From Cynocephalus volans (taxonomy: Eukaryota; Chordata; Mammalia; Dermoptera; Cynocephalidae): DNA of 64,000 nt. The stretch's first letter is position 1, and every line of letters starts with the position of its first letter. The DNA lies in the NCBI RefSeq assembly GCF_027409185.1, contig NC_084475.1:15954130-16018129 (forward strand). Reading direction: 5' to 3'. Shown here one piece after another: positions 47,251 to 64,000 of this stretch. The notes beneath the pieces are model-generated. The model saw only the letters and a list, made by a program, of their open reading frames with translations. It had not been told where the DNA came from and searched no databases. The translations under genes and the position numbers were made by a program.

Positions 47251-50200
47251 GTTCTTAAAATAAACCAGCCCTCCAGGGTGCCCATTTCTGGCTCCTGCCT
47301 GTGGTTTCTAGGGCCCTGCCTGGTCTGTCCTCTGCCCCCTGTGCCATCTTCTCCTTGGGCCCACATCTCCCTTCCTCTCTACGCTCAGCCCTTTCTGGAA
47401 CTCGAGGGCTGTCTTGCCTCCTTACCTGGTACACACTCCTTCCCCTCCACAGAGTGATCACAACCTCTAGGCAGGAAGGAGCTGCTGCCCACTGTCCCCC
47501 ACACTCCCTGCACTACATCCCAGTGTGGCTGCCTTCTCCAGCAGACCGTGAGCACAGGCACCCTGGCCTTGTTGGTAGCAGTGTCTGGGACACACTATTC
47601 TTATCAGATAGCCAATACCACGGAGCAGCCCTTGTGTTCCAGGCATTACTCTTGGGGGCCAAGAGTGGCTGAGTTCCCACCTGGAGGGGCTCACAGTCTA
47701 GAGGGAGAGGCGGGGAGAAAGACCACGCACACACGAGAAGAAACCCACGAGGTAGAGCAAGGACTATAGAAAAAACAAAGCAGGGTGAGACACAGAAAGT
47801 GCTGGAAGCTAGTGACTACTAGTTACATGTGGGGAGGGCTCCTCTGAGGAGTCCTACTTGAGCAGAGGCTGAGCGAGGTGAGGTAGCGGGGCACATGACG
47901 ATAACTCCACGTCCAGTGGCTGAACAAGGACAGAGGTGACAGAGGCAGGACGGGGCAGAGCGGGGGAGATGTGGCAGCACTGGCCCCTCCTGGGCAGCCA
48001 GGTCCTCATGTGGAGCTTGGCCCACAGCGCCCGCCACGTCTGTTAGGAGAGTGTCCCGCTGGTCTCGTGTCAGCTTTGGTTTTGCTGTCATTGCTGCTTC
48101 CTTATATTTCAGATGATGAGCGATTCCATATCTTCCCCCACAGCCTAATGTTTTTAACTGGGTCTCTCAAGCCTCACCAACCCCAGTGCAGCCCCTGGAG
48201 AGTCAGGGTAGGGGAGCTGCTGTCACGAGCCCCAGAGTCAGTGGCACAACACAGCACTCGCGTCAAGGCCAGCCACAAGCACGTCCCTCACGAACCAGGG
48301 CTCAGCACGTGGCTGCTCGGAACCGCAAGGAGGTTGGGCACATGGCCTGGGCGACTGGCAGAGGAGAGACCCGGGCTAGGCGGCAGGCAGGCCCTGATGC
48401 AGCTCCTTATTTCCTTAAATCGTCACAAATGTGGCCTCTTCCACGCTATCCTGATTCTGTTCTGTGCACTACTGCAAGTCAGGTGTCCCTAAGGCTCACC
48501 TTTCATCATGTCACTAACCTACAAGACATATGGAGCCTGCGGTGTCAACAGGCAGAGGGGGCATGTTCAGCCCACATTCCAGGTCCCCAAACCCACTCTC
48601 TACTCACTGCAGGAAGCACTTGAGCTCCACCCCACCCCCACTAATGCTGCGCCACCTGCCCTCCATGTCCACTGTCCTATTAATAATGGTCTAAACTCAT
48701 TTCACCCAACATCTAGGGCAAGTCCCACCCGTCCGTAGCCTCCACGCCCCTTGGGACTGTGTGCTGTCCACACTTCCTCTCTGAAGTTCCCTCATCCAAC
48801 GGCTTGCATGACAATACAAGAATCCCGAGAAGAACGCATCTATATCAAGTACAGCAGAAGCCCCAAGTGGGGCAATTTCCAGTTTCAGGATGACTCAAGG
48901 CAGTAATGCTGCAAGCGTGGGAGTGGAAAGGGGCAGCCGATGTTCTGCCATCGAGGATATACATGCAGGTCTCCTCAGCCTCTTAACTAGAGGCAGAAGT
49001 GCCTCCAATTCCAGAGCATTTAGAGCAGAATACCACACGCCTCAGGAATGAAGTTCATCATACAAACTGCTACCAGAAGTGATCAACACACCTGTCAGGG
49101 GGCACCCCATGCCCTTTGCTTCCCCAGCACGGCACAGGAGGAGGAGAGGAGCTAAAGCAGGGGCCAGTCCGCTCCCATCCCCCCCACCTCCCCAGCTCAG
49201 GACCCCTCCACAAGTCTGCAGCATAAAGCAAGCCTCAGGACCCGCCAGCTGGTATTCTGGAGGTAGGCACAGTTGAAGTGACCAGACCCAGGAAATAGCC
49301 ATGACGTCATGCTTTCTTAACCCAAATTCAGGAATATTAAGAAAACAAGATTATCTTTCGAGACCTAAGACCGGTGTTGCTCATGGATGGGCTAGAATCA
49401 AGTCTTGAAAGACTGTCTCTGTAATTTCTTGTTTGGACAAGATATACTATGCCTTTTAAACTAACTCTGCTAGTTTTAAATTTAATGTTTGGAATATTTG
49501 AGTAGTAAGTGGATTAATCAATACCACTACCATGTAATATTTATGTACCAGTGCTGCTGGCACACAGAACCGTACTCTTACTTCTTTAATAGTGATAAGT
49601 AACCTAAAACACAGCGACCACTTAGGATTTCGATGCCAGCCGTCTTGGTGGTGAGCACATCACTCATTTGCCTCCAGACTACTGGCTGGTGAGGGGCCTG
49701 GAACCCACGGGACCAAGTTTAAGAAGCTCCCAAATGAACACAAAGTCCATGAGCAACTTTCTCTTTATTCCTGAGTGAAAAATAGGGCTCAGAGCTGGTG
49801 AATTTGTATTACATGTAAGTAGTGTCTCTATTAAAAGTATTTCCAAGTGCATGAAATACAATTCGTTTCCTTTTTCCTAGTTAACCAGGAACTTTCACAA
49901 AGCAAAACGTTTTGACGTGGAGATCACATACTCCGTAAGCAGGACATGGGGAACAAGGTCCTAGAAAGGCAGACTACGGTGCTGATGGCCTTTCCCCCTC
50001 AAAATGCTACGTAAGCCACCCTTACACTGCAGGTTGCCTTGGAGCACTTAGTGGCCATTCATCACTGTCTCCTCCACAATCGTGTTTGAAGACAGGCCTT
50101 TGCAGGCTCCCAGGCTGCTAAGTATTGAGGACTGTCAGTTATCCACGAGGGAGCACCCAGCTCCAGCTGCAGCAGGGCCAACTGAAGAGCGAGCTCAGTA

Positions 50201-51372
50201 AGAGGCCGCTTGCCCACCTCCAGCTTTCACCCATCAGACACAACTGGGCTATTCCACAGCTGAACATCCAGCCGACAACAGCGGAAGATGCTGGTAGGCT
50301 TCCCAAAGGTGTTCCCAACCCAGATGCCTTGCCAGGAATTACAGATCCCTGAGGGGGGGATACAATCACCAAGAAATCTGTGAGCAAACTGATGATCACA
50401 CAAAAGCAGTGATTTCCCCCTTTTTTGTTGTCGTTGGCTGGCTGGCATGGGGATCCGAACCCTTGGCCATGGTGTTACACCACCATTCTCGAACCAACCG
50501 AGCTAACTGGCCAGCAATTTTCCTATTAACTCTGATGTTATTTTGAGGCAGTCAGTCATACAGAGAGGGAACAAATTGAGCAAAAAGCCTCAAATGAGGC
50601 TAAATGACTGTCACTGACTTTTCACTTAAATGGGCCCATGATGGAAACTTGGACTTAGCTTCAAGGTGGCTAGCCTAAGTGGACTGTGGAGCCAGCAGCC
50701 CCCAGCAGGACAATACTGGGTAACGTTCTTCTCACACATGGTCACTGCAGGGACAGGGAGAGTTGAAACCCACCCCCTCCCCAGCAGTGTAGCCACAAAT
50801 GAGGTGGCATGCTGAGGTCCACTTAAGAACCAGACCAAGAGTGCAAGTGGAAATTCCTGGGGTTCAATCGCTGTCTGAACAAATCCTGTTCGGTCTACTG
50901 TGGCCAGTGCGTGTGGTTATACAGGCCTACTCTCACCCTAAAAGCCTCCTATTGAGCTAACAAATGTTTTAGCTACTTAGCATATTGAAACCACCTCATC
51001 ACAGATCCTTCTGCTCCTTTAACACAGAGAGAGGGGCGGGAAGAACCAAAGAAGCCAGGCTCTTTGTCCTCCCGAAGCCCCCATGTTTCTCAACATCAGA
51101 AAGGCCAGGCGTGCCGGTGTGTGCCTCAACCAAAAACGTCCTGGGATCTGAGGGTGGAGTCTGCGATTCTGTATTGTTACCAAGCTCCCCAGGAATTCTG
51201 AAGAACAGCCAGGCACTGGACTGGCATCACTCCCCAAGAGGTCACCCAAGAGTGACGTATGCCAGGTGAGTCAGAAATAAGGACCCAAGAGTCCGGACTC
51301 CCTAACACCTTACACAGTTTTTAAATTTTTAAGGAAGGCAAGAGAAAAAAAGAGTGAAGAATTCATTGTATG
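47251..51372. other. Intergenic, 3' of GRB2; no recognised gene
   Basis: Mostly unique sequence with GC-rich patches around 47.3-48.7 kb. Frames of up to 173 codons (for example 47971-48492) have no recognisable domain. One antisense SINE is at 50421-50515. Confidence 0.5.
50421..50515 (-). repeat. CYN-type SINE, monomeric
   Basis: gttggctggctggcatgggg to ccgagctaactggccagc. Confidence 0.85.
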
Positions 51373-51378
51373 TTTATT
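51373..51378 (-). terminator. GRB2 poly(A) signal, distal (AATAAA)
   Basis: TTTATT on the plus strand, about 1.97 kb after the stop. A second AATAAA at 51451-51446 lies 73 bp before it on the transcript and could also be used. Confidence 0.65.
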
Positions 51379-53343
51379 ATTCACAGTTAATCACTACCTA
51401 CCAAATGCTATCCGCAGAGTTAAAGGATTAAGTACAATAGGTCTTTTTATTTAAACACTGATTTTTAAAAAATATATACACACAAAACTTAGTTCAGCAA
51501 GGCTTCATGATATACACCAATTCTGAAATAAAACAATCCAATGGTCCGGGTGTAAAATGCCAGGGATTCCTTTTCTCATCAGTGAGGAAAGGAGAAGCAG
51601 AGGAGAGGGAGCGAGGGGAGGCAGGAACACGCTCCCTCCTCCTGGTGCCTCCCAGTGCTCCAGGCTGAGTCCAGGTCCATAACCAGAGTCCAAGGAAGAG
51701 TCCCAGCATGGCCTCAGAACCCAAAGGCCCAAGGCCGTCACCACTCCCAGGGAGAGAAATGCAAGCGGCCTCATTTTTGTTGTGGAAAGAGGATTGGGTC
51801 GAGAGAAAAAGCATACAGGCACATCACTACAAGGGACCAAAAGCTGATAGCAGACAGACAGAGAGCTCTGCAGTGGCCTTCGCCTTCCTACCTTTCCAAC
51901 CTTTCCTTCCCCAACTCTCCCTGCTCCATGGGACGTTTTGTTTGTAGGGGTGAGGGCAGCAGCTATAAACACAGCCTGCTGTGAACAGAAACGTGAACAA
52001 TCCTGCTGCTTCTTGATGCTGCCCTAATGCTCACCCGGACAGGTTAGGGGACACAAAAGGTGAAAGCCATGACCTAAATTGAAGAGCAAAAAAAATAAAG
52101 CTATTCTCATTTTCTACCCCCAGTGTAGGAATATGGTATAATCTGTTACAACTAAAGAATAACAGTTCAAACAGTATTTTCTCCTCCGGCTTTCCTGTGT
52201 TTAAAACTCGCTGGCTCCAGGGGTTTGCGTCTAGGGGTGTCTGGGCACAAGGACGGGCAGACAACACTTGAGACCACAAAGTCAAGGATTCTTACCCCTT
52301 TCCAGCCAGGTCCCATCAGACGTGGAGGAGCTGTGTCCTCTCCTCCTTCCCCAGCAGTCGGTCACATCACACCCCAGGCCAGCAGCTCCCTTAAACTCCG
52401 AGGGGCTCACAAATATTAAAGCTGGACCTCAAAGCCTTCTGGCTTCTAACAGGCAGGAGCACCCACAGGCTCTGCTCCTACCTGTCTCCTTTTCTCTACC
52501 CTGCTTTACCCTCCCCCAAGGGAAAAATATTTACACAGAGTAGAAGACAAATGGGCTGAAAAGCTCTGGACTGTCTTTAACTTATTTTAAAACAAAACAG
52601 ATAAACACCACTCACAAGTAACTCTTGAAATAAGGAAAAAGGCACTGTGAAAAAACAACATGCTCAGTAATACCATTTGCAAGGGGAAACAAAGTGGAAA
52701 AAAGACACAGGTTTTCAGTTTGATTTTCCCAGGAAGCCAAGAGGGGCAGGCAACATGCCTTCCTTCCACCCCACGCTAAGTCCAACTTTGACAAAATGTA
52801 CCGGGGCCAGGGGCCGGAGGGCAGAGTCCTACATGCGCCCCCTCCTCTGGCAGAAGCTAAACCTCAGAGGCTTCGGGGCCCGGCCCCTCTGCTTTGTGTG
52901 TATATGCGAAGAGCACAGAAACAATGCTTCTCCTTTCAGTCATTCCAGCTAAAACAGACATTTTGCATAGAGAAAATACCAGCCCACTTGGTTTCTTTTC
53001 TTTTATTATTGGCATCAGCTAGGACTATATGTGGCCTTAAACATCATGCAATGATGGACAGAAGAGAAAAAGGATGAAGAAAAAGACAAAGGAGAGGAAA
53101 CAGGAGCAGTGGCGAAAATTTGTAATAAAAACTCTTCTCTTAATTTATAGGTAAGTTTTGGCATTTTTATATCCAACGCCCCCTTCCCACCCTCCAAAGT
53201 TTCAACCAAAGTGAGAGGGTCACCAGGGTGACCCAGCCAGGTGTTCTGAGCTCCCTTACAGGCTGCTGTTAGAGGCAGCTTGTGGGTTTAATTCTTTTGT
53301 GTTTTAAATTTTTCGCTTTCTTTAAATAATCTCTTCCTGATTC
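51373..53343 (-). other. GRB2: GRB2 3' untranslated region
   Basis: Begins after the TAA at 53346-53344 and runs to the AATAAA pair near 51.4 kb, about 2 kb, a length in keeping with the known long GRB2 3' UTR. No transposable element was recognised inside it, unlike the sequence on both sides, which suggests constraint. Confidence 0.65.
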
Positions 53344-57875
<4,532 letters not shown>

Positions 57876-59770
57876 TCAGCCTCCGAAATGTGAGCAACAG
57901 AACACTCCTTGCCGGAGGAAGGGGCTTCCCTCTTTACCCTCCAGTCTTACCATGCCCGATAATGATGTTCCGTCAGGTTATCCCCTAGAGGTAGACCTTC
58001 AAATGACTCCACCCTACTCTACTTTCCAGAAAGTGACTCATCGAGGCACTGGCATGGGCCACTTTTTCTATAGAGAAAGATACTTAAAAAATGGGTCTCC
58101 CAGGCCAAAGCTCACTGGGCTCCCTACTGACTCATCAGAAAGGCACCCGGGGAAAGCCCAGGTCTGAGGATTTGAGGAGTACCGGATGAACCACACAAGG
58201 GGAGACAGGCCCCTTCGTGCAGCCATTTGGTAACGTCATAGCTTTGCTACACTGGGAATAAGAGAAAAGGGGAGGAAACCTGCAGGGCCCAGAAGATGGA
58301 GACAGAGCTACTTCTGCTAACAGCCCAAAGGGAAAAGGTTCAGCCTGAGAGAGCAGCCTCTACCAGTAACTAAGGTCTGCTTTCCTCTCAGGGCCTCTCT
58401 CTGTGGTCACTGCTCAGAGATTAGCTTTTAGAAGCCGTCAGGAACACTATAATTTACCACGTGCATAGCAGCTAGTTGCAAAATTAAGATTTTTCACTTG
58501 AAGCAAGTTATAGACTCTTCTTCTCCCAATGCTAATGCACCTTGGCCAGAAGAGCGAGTGGCTGAATTTGCAGAAAACTATGGGAACAACTGGCCTGTGG
58601 CTTACCAGGAAGAAGAGGAGGGGGAACGCCTCTAAAAGAGCTTAGAGTCACTGGCTGTTTCAAATGAAAACCATTACTAATTAGGATGAAGGAACCATGA
58701 AAGCAATGCTCTTTTCAAAACTGACTTTATTGTTTTACTATTTTTAGAAAGCAAAAATGTTATTTATAGCTAATAAAGACCTCTGAACAGTTCCTCCATC
58801 TACCGACTTCATCTCTCTCATTTTGCATACTCTAAGACCAGGCTACTGAGGAGCTGGTACAAATCCATCCTCCTGCTTCTACAAATAACTCAAGGGTAAA
58901 TCCTGCAGTGCCTGGCAATCAGGCCACACAAGAGAAATCGTGTATTAATAGAACAGAATGGTCTCTAAATATGAAAGGACAGCTAACAGTATCGAGACCA
59001 TTTAAGCATCTTCTAGTCTCTGGTGCTCTCGGGCTTGTAATGTACTTGTGCACAGCATGCACGTGACCAGGTGCGACAGTGAAGATCCACACGAGGGCCG
59101 TGCTTCCGCTCTCTCACACTGCACCCGGGCAGGGGGGACGTTTCTCAACAGCCACATTCTCTTTCCTCCTAGACCCCCAAGATCTTCCCACCAGACAGGG
59201 ATTTTCCTTTTTTAAAGGTATAAAGTAATGGATATAAATTAAAACAGACTAGATGTGCATGAATTAAAAATAAAAAGCAAGACTCTCCCCTTGGGAAAAC
59301 TCCCCAGAGGCAGCAACTGTTGGCAGTTATAATTTGTATGTCTTCAGAACTTTCCCCATGGTGCACAAATACATAGGGCAGTGTTTTCTTGCCCCCAGCT
59401 TAAAATGAATTCAATTCTATTTTCAATTTTAAAAACTGTAGTGTAAGTATAAATTACAAATATAGAAAAGCAATCTAATTGGCATTTTTACAAAATAAAC
59501 ACACCCGTTACAAGAACTCAGAGAAATAGAAAATTTCTATTTCGAAAAAGAAATGGTTTGGAGACCATTTTATTAAACAAAAATTTCTCTTATATCTGCT
59601 ATTTCTACTAAACAGACAGGCACGCATGTGCTCTCTCTAAAAGATGTCCCCCACACTCCAGTTAAAACATTTAAATACCACCACTCTACATTTCCATAAA
59701 CTTTGATATCATTTATATATTTGATTACTTCTTTTAATGGTATAACTACATGCCTATGGTCAAATGTTTT

Positions 59771-59805
59771 TTTTTTGTTTTTTTTAAAATTTTATTTTGT
59801 CGATA
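59771..59805 (-). repeat. Minimal LINE-1 3'-end insertion (35 bp)
   Basis: The insert, reversed, reads tatcgacaaaataaaatttt then A-rich tail, similar to the 3' end of the L1 at 60850. It is flanked by a perfect 16-bp duplication tatggtcaaatgtttt at 59755-59770 and 59806-59821. Confidence 0.75.
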
Positions 59806-60726
59806 TATGGTCAAATGTTTTAAAAAGCTTTTAAAAGATGAGTTTATACTACAAAAGAAATAGCAAGGGAGAAAGCTAAGGGGAGGAGAAGGATTATTTC
59901 CCAATTTAATTCTTTATACATCCCATAGGCTCCTGTCCATGTACATTTAATATGAAAAACACATATTTGGATCCACCCCCATTATACACAACTCATGTTA
60001 CAACACAAATGCCCACAATCATTTTGTAGTTTGTGTTTAATTTGTTAATTCAAATGCTGTATTAGGTGAAGCTGCATTTCATTTTATACTTCCTGCGCCC
60101 TTCCTGACCTAAACAAAAAAAAGGGGTGGGGGGGAGAAGGGGAGGGACTCTGTGCTGCACCACAGCTATGAAACTGACCTGATCCTACACCTGCAAAAGT
60201 CCAGCCACAGAGCAGTCCTATAATGGGAACTTTGCCTGTAAGCCCATACCACCACACAGGCACAAGCACAGTCTCTTTTAGCAATATGGCAGACTTGGAT
60301 AAATAATGGTTTTTAAGTTTTTAGCTTCCTTTTTCAGAGCTCAGAGTGGATGAGCACGGCCTAGCCTTCAGCTAGAGTCTGAGAATAACACCACAGTGGA
60401 GCCTGTGCTGGATGGATGATTCCCGATCAATTATTCCAAAGTTTGTTACAGTGGGGGGAAAGGTCAAGGCACAACAGTGACTCTCCCAATCAACCTGCCA
60501 GTAACTAACTTTCCAAGGAAGATGGCCTTTTCCTATGTTTTCTCAACAGTCCGATTCAAAAGGCCTGTGTTACTACCTGAAACAATCTGAAGAAAAACAA
60601 GGATTTAGAGACGCATTTTATTTAATATAAAAATTACAGTATGTTGTTCTGTTAAATTTGCTTTCAGTCTGAAAATATGAACATGAAAAGGAACTTAAGT
60701 TGATTTTGTTATCGTGGGATCTAGAG

Positions 60727-61700
60727 CAGGAGCCAGCAAACTATGGTCCTTGGCCTAAATCTGTTTTCGTATGGCCCACAACCTACGACTGTTTTTAAAA
60801 TTTTTAATAGGTTGTTATTTTTTCTCTTTCTGTGTAATGTATTTATTTAATTAAAATTTTTTAAAAAAATTTTAATTTATCAATACACAACGTAGTTGAT
60901 TTTCGTGTGCCTTTACCAATTCCTTTTCCCCCCTTCCCCTCCCCTCATCAACATCATATCTGTTCACTTGTCTTAACAAGTTCAAGGAATTGTTGTGATG
61001 GTTGTCTTCTCCCCCCTCCCACTGTTGGTTTGTATACTTATTTATTTTTAGTTCCCACAAATAAGTGAGAACATGTGGTATTTCTCTTTCTGTGCCTGAC
61101 TTGTTTCACTTGATATAATTTCCTCTAAGTCCATCCATGTTGCTGAAAATGGTAGTATTTCATTCTTTTTTATAGCAGAGTAGTATTCCATTGTATAGAT
61201 GTACCACATTTTTCTTATCTACTCATCTGATGGACATTTAGGCTGGTTCCAACTCTTGGCTATTGTAAAGAGTGCTGCAATAAACACTGGAGTACAGGTA
61301 TCCCTTCAACATGATGATTTCCATTCCTCCGGGTATATACCCAGCAGTGGAATAGCTGGCTCATATGGTAGATCTACCTGTAATTGTTTGAGGAATCTTC
61401 ATACCATTTTCCATAAAGGCTGCACCATTTTGCAGTCCCACCAACAGTGCAGGAGGGTTCCTTTTTCTCTGCAACCTTGTCATTTATCATTCTCAGTCTT
61501 TTGGATCTTAGCCATCCAGACTGGAATGAGATGGTATCTCAAAGTGGTTTTGATTTGCATTTCCCGAATGCTGAGTGATGTTGAGCAATTGTTAAGAGAA
61601 AATTTTTTTTAAAAAAGAATATTTGACAAGACAGAGACTGTATGTAGCCCACAAAGCCTCAAATATTTATTATCTAGCTCGTACAGAAAAAGTTTAATCA
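60727..61700 (+). repeat. MER5A hAT-Charlie transposon, split by an L1
   Basis: Left part caggagccagcaaactatgg to gtatggcccacaacctacga; right part gacaagacagagactgtatg to ctcgtacagaaaaagttt. Together they follow MER5A. The L1 at about 60850-61610 lies between. Confidence 0.8.
60850..61610 (-). repeat. LINE-1 3' region, antisense
   Basis: Plus-strand words tagtattccattgtatagat, ggctattgtaaagagtgctg, gggtatatacccagcagtgg and ggttttgatttgcatttccc are the reversed L1 3' region. It looks younger than the other L1 pieces here. A 137-codon plus-strand frame inside it is antisense to L1 and not a gene. Confidence 0.85.
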
Positions 61701-62172
61701 ACCTTGATATGGGGTTTATTCTGAGGATGGACTGACGGAAACAGAAATGCACAAATAATTTGGTTTATATGGGACTCAGGGAGTATGTGCTAGGTGACCC
61801 AGTGGCCCCTCACACTCCCAGTAACTACTGCCCAAAGCTTCTGCTGTAGAGTGCATTCCATGAAAAGCACGAACAACCACCTGAAGCAAATACTGACACT
61901 AAATGGCTGTAAGAATGCAAAGCTGTGCTTAGCACATTTCACAGGAAATCTGTAAGAAAGTCATGCTCAGCTTCTTGTTCATCACCACTTGTGCCTATAT
62001 TTTAGTAACCTGGGCATGGCTGCATGCTAACCCCCAATCTTATGTGCATATGCCTTTGAACATTTAATGCTTTTGGCTTCTATTATAAAGAATTTCGGCC
62101 TGAGTACCGATTCAAAACTATTTACTGAGTTACCATGTGCAAAAGCAAGGTACAAGTTATTATTACTACTAT

Positions 62173-62262
62173 TTTTGGTGGCTAGCTGGTATGGGGATCC
62201 AAACCCTTGATCTTGGTGTTATACCACCACGCTCTAACCAACTGAGCAAACTAGCCAGCCCT
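62173..62262 (-). repeat. CYN-type SINE, monomeric
   Basis: ttggtggctagctggtatgg to aactgagcaaactagccagc; a second end fragment ttggcagctggctggtacg follows at 62273-62291. Confidence 0.85.
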
Positions 62263-63527
62263 TTTTTTCTTTTTGGCAGCTGGCTGGTACGAAGATACAA
62301 GTTATAATGGAGTAAAAAAGCAGAAGACAAATTCTTCAAGGAATCTAAAATCATTTGGGGGGAGATCAAACTCATATATTTATGAAGATAAGAAACAGTG
62401 CTCATTCCAAACAAAAACTAGAAAAATATACTCTACAAATTAGACTGGTTTTCTCCTCGTAAATCATTCAATGAAACATTTATTGAGCCATTATAAGATG
62501 CCTAGTTCTCCTGGAAGTAAAAAGAAGTTTCCTTGAAGACCTCCCAGTTTCTCCATCATGGTATCAACATCTTCCTACTGTCAAACTTCAGTCTCCAGGG
62601 TAAAGTTTCCCGGATGTGATCTCAAAAGCTTTCACATGAACTCCATGGAAATTTTATTATACCACAAGTTACACAACTTCCCAGAACCTAGCACAGTCCC
62701 TGCCACATAATTATTCACCATGAACTCAACAGACAGTTTTTAGAGGGAGGCTCCTGAATCATTTGTTTCATTTTACAGAAGACAAACCGTCTTTTTAGAA
62801 CAGGTTAGGGGTTCAGTTCCTAAGGTAGTGTTCGGCCCACATTTATTTGCTAGTGGCCATTATCTTTGCAAAGGTATGTGTATGGGGACAAACTCATTTA
62901 TTGCTCTGCAGTTTTCTGTATTGTTGAGTCTTTTATAATGACAGCTACATTCATAAATTACTGGCAGTGAAATAAAATACTAGAAGCTTTCAAAATATGC
63001 AGGATAAAGAAGAATGAATTAGATGACCCTGAAAGCCCCTTCTAGCTTTATGACATACGTGTAAGATGACATTTTGGGCATTTTGGGGAATATAAAGAAG
63101 CATAACGTGTGATTAAGATCTTTGCTGTGGTACTTGGGGGAAGAGAAATGACAGGTACACTATCACGTGAGAGCAGTGATAACAGGGGAGAGGGACCAAT
63201 GGGCTGCAACTAGAGAAAGCAAGTCATCTGAAAGTCTTACACACCACTTGGTGTTAAACCCAGTAGACAACGTCTCAATGGCAACTAGTCTGAGCCTCGA
63301 AAGCCTTGGCTTCTTTCTGACATACTCACAAACTATGCAAATGACTGCTTTTGAGGTAGGAGCAGGGCCAATGAAAGAGGAGTGAGTGAAGATGGGAGGA
63401 CAGTATCTGTCAGGGTTCCCAGTGTCCCACTGTCACATATCAATATAAATCAGGAGGTGGGGGTCCTGGAGGAAATTTAAAATGTTCATTGCTCTCAGCA
63501 TTCTGGAGGAGAGTATATTTCTTTCTA

Positions 63528-63670
63528 AAGTGGGAACACTAAGATAGAGGAACAAACATTTATGGAGAACTATTATATGCTAAGTGCTGTGCTCTGGCAG
63601 TACAAAGACATTAAGATACTATCCCACAGGGTCATCAAACATATAAACACAAAACCACATGGTAAGTATC
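63528..63670 (-). repeat. MIR SINE, antisense
   Basis: aacatttatggagaactatt, tatgctaagtgctgtgctct and cccacagggtcatcaaacat in reversed MIR order. Confidence 0.55.
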
Positions 63671-63845
63671 CTTCCTAAAACTCAAAAAATGCAGAATTAT
63701 GAAAAACACCTGGTGTCAAGGGTTTAATAGAAAAAGAATTATGGACCTGAAAAACAACTTTTATTTTTGAAGATCACTGATACTTATTATCAATCTAAAA
63801 CCCATACTATTATTGGCCATTATACTATCATTATATACCATGATT

Positions 63846-63950
63846 TTTTTTTTTTTTTTTTTTTTGCGGCTGGCCAGTACAGGGATCCGAACCCTTGACC
63901 TTGGTGTTACAAGACTGTGCTCTCACCAACTGAGCTAACTGGCCAGCCCA
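63846..63950 (-). repeat. CYN-type SINE, monomeric
   Basis: T-run, gcggctggccagtacaggga, body, aactgagctaactggccagc. Confidence 0.88.
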
Positions 63951-64000
63951 GCCATACAATACTATTAACATGCAAAATCAACATGCTTTGTTAATTCCCT

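Noticed and set aside
47971-48492. 173-codon plus-strand frame in the GRB2-SLC25A19 interval
   Set aside because: No recognisable domain, no splice or promoter context, and overlapping frames on both strands; likely chance.

Overview
This is a vertebrate nuclear window, from a placental mammal. It holds multi-exon genes with GT-AG introns, CpG-island promoters, AATAAA poly(A) signals and dense retroposons. The gene order, GGA3 (first exon only), MRPS7, MIF4GD, SLC25A19, GRB2 (3' half), matches human chromosome 17q25.1. Dozens of SINEs are built from tRNA-Ile-like monomers and dimers, with no Alu, B1/B2, CAN or horse ERE elements seen. That best fits the CYN SINE family of the colugo (Dermoptera: Galeopterus/Cynocephalus). 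The species call is an inference from memory of that family.

Layout: 1-7265 is inferred to be GGA3 intron 1 and carries a broken gammaretrovirus-like ERV on the minus strand (gag, protease/start of RT, integrase, LTR with a tRNA-Gly-type primer site) plus three SINEs stacked in one target site. 7266-7305 is GGA3 coding exon 1 (-). It sits head to head with MRPS7 (+, 5 exons, 7622-10673, 242 aa) across a CpG island. MIF4GD (-, 5 coding exons, 11552-13927, 222 aa) converges on MRPS7, and a second CpG island lies upstream of it. SLC25A19 (-, 6 coding exons, 17428-27491, 318 aa) follows, with its own GC-rich promoter near 31-31.8 kb. 32-51 kb is intergenic and mostly repeat-derived. 51.4-57.8 kb holds the 3' UTR and last three coding exons of GRB2 (-, residues 60-217); the exons for residues 1-59 were not found before the window ends, and 57.8-64 kb is intron.

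The genes are housekeeping and not an operon: MRPS7 is a mitoribosome small-subunit protein, MIF4GD a histone-mRNA translation factor, SLC25A19 the mitochondrial thiamine pyrophosphate carrier, GGA3 a clathrin adaptor and GRB2 a Ras-pathway adaptor. All coding exons found are open and in phase, so the loci look functional.

The unusual material is in the retroposons: (i) a polyadenylated element at 55 kb made of about 105-bp tandem units that I cannot assign; (ii) four very short insertions that keep only the 5' end of a small structured RNA (two SINE 5' halves cut at the anticodon loop, 5S rRNA, U2) and have no A-tail, three of them with clear target-site duplications; (iii) two SINEs plus a linker inserted as one unit; (iv) an 858-bp solo LTR with a 6-bp duplication and a duplicated U3 block; (v) a 35-bp L1 insertion.
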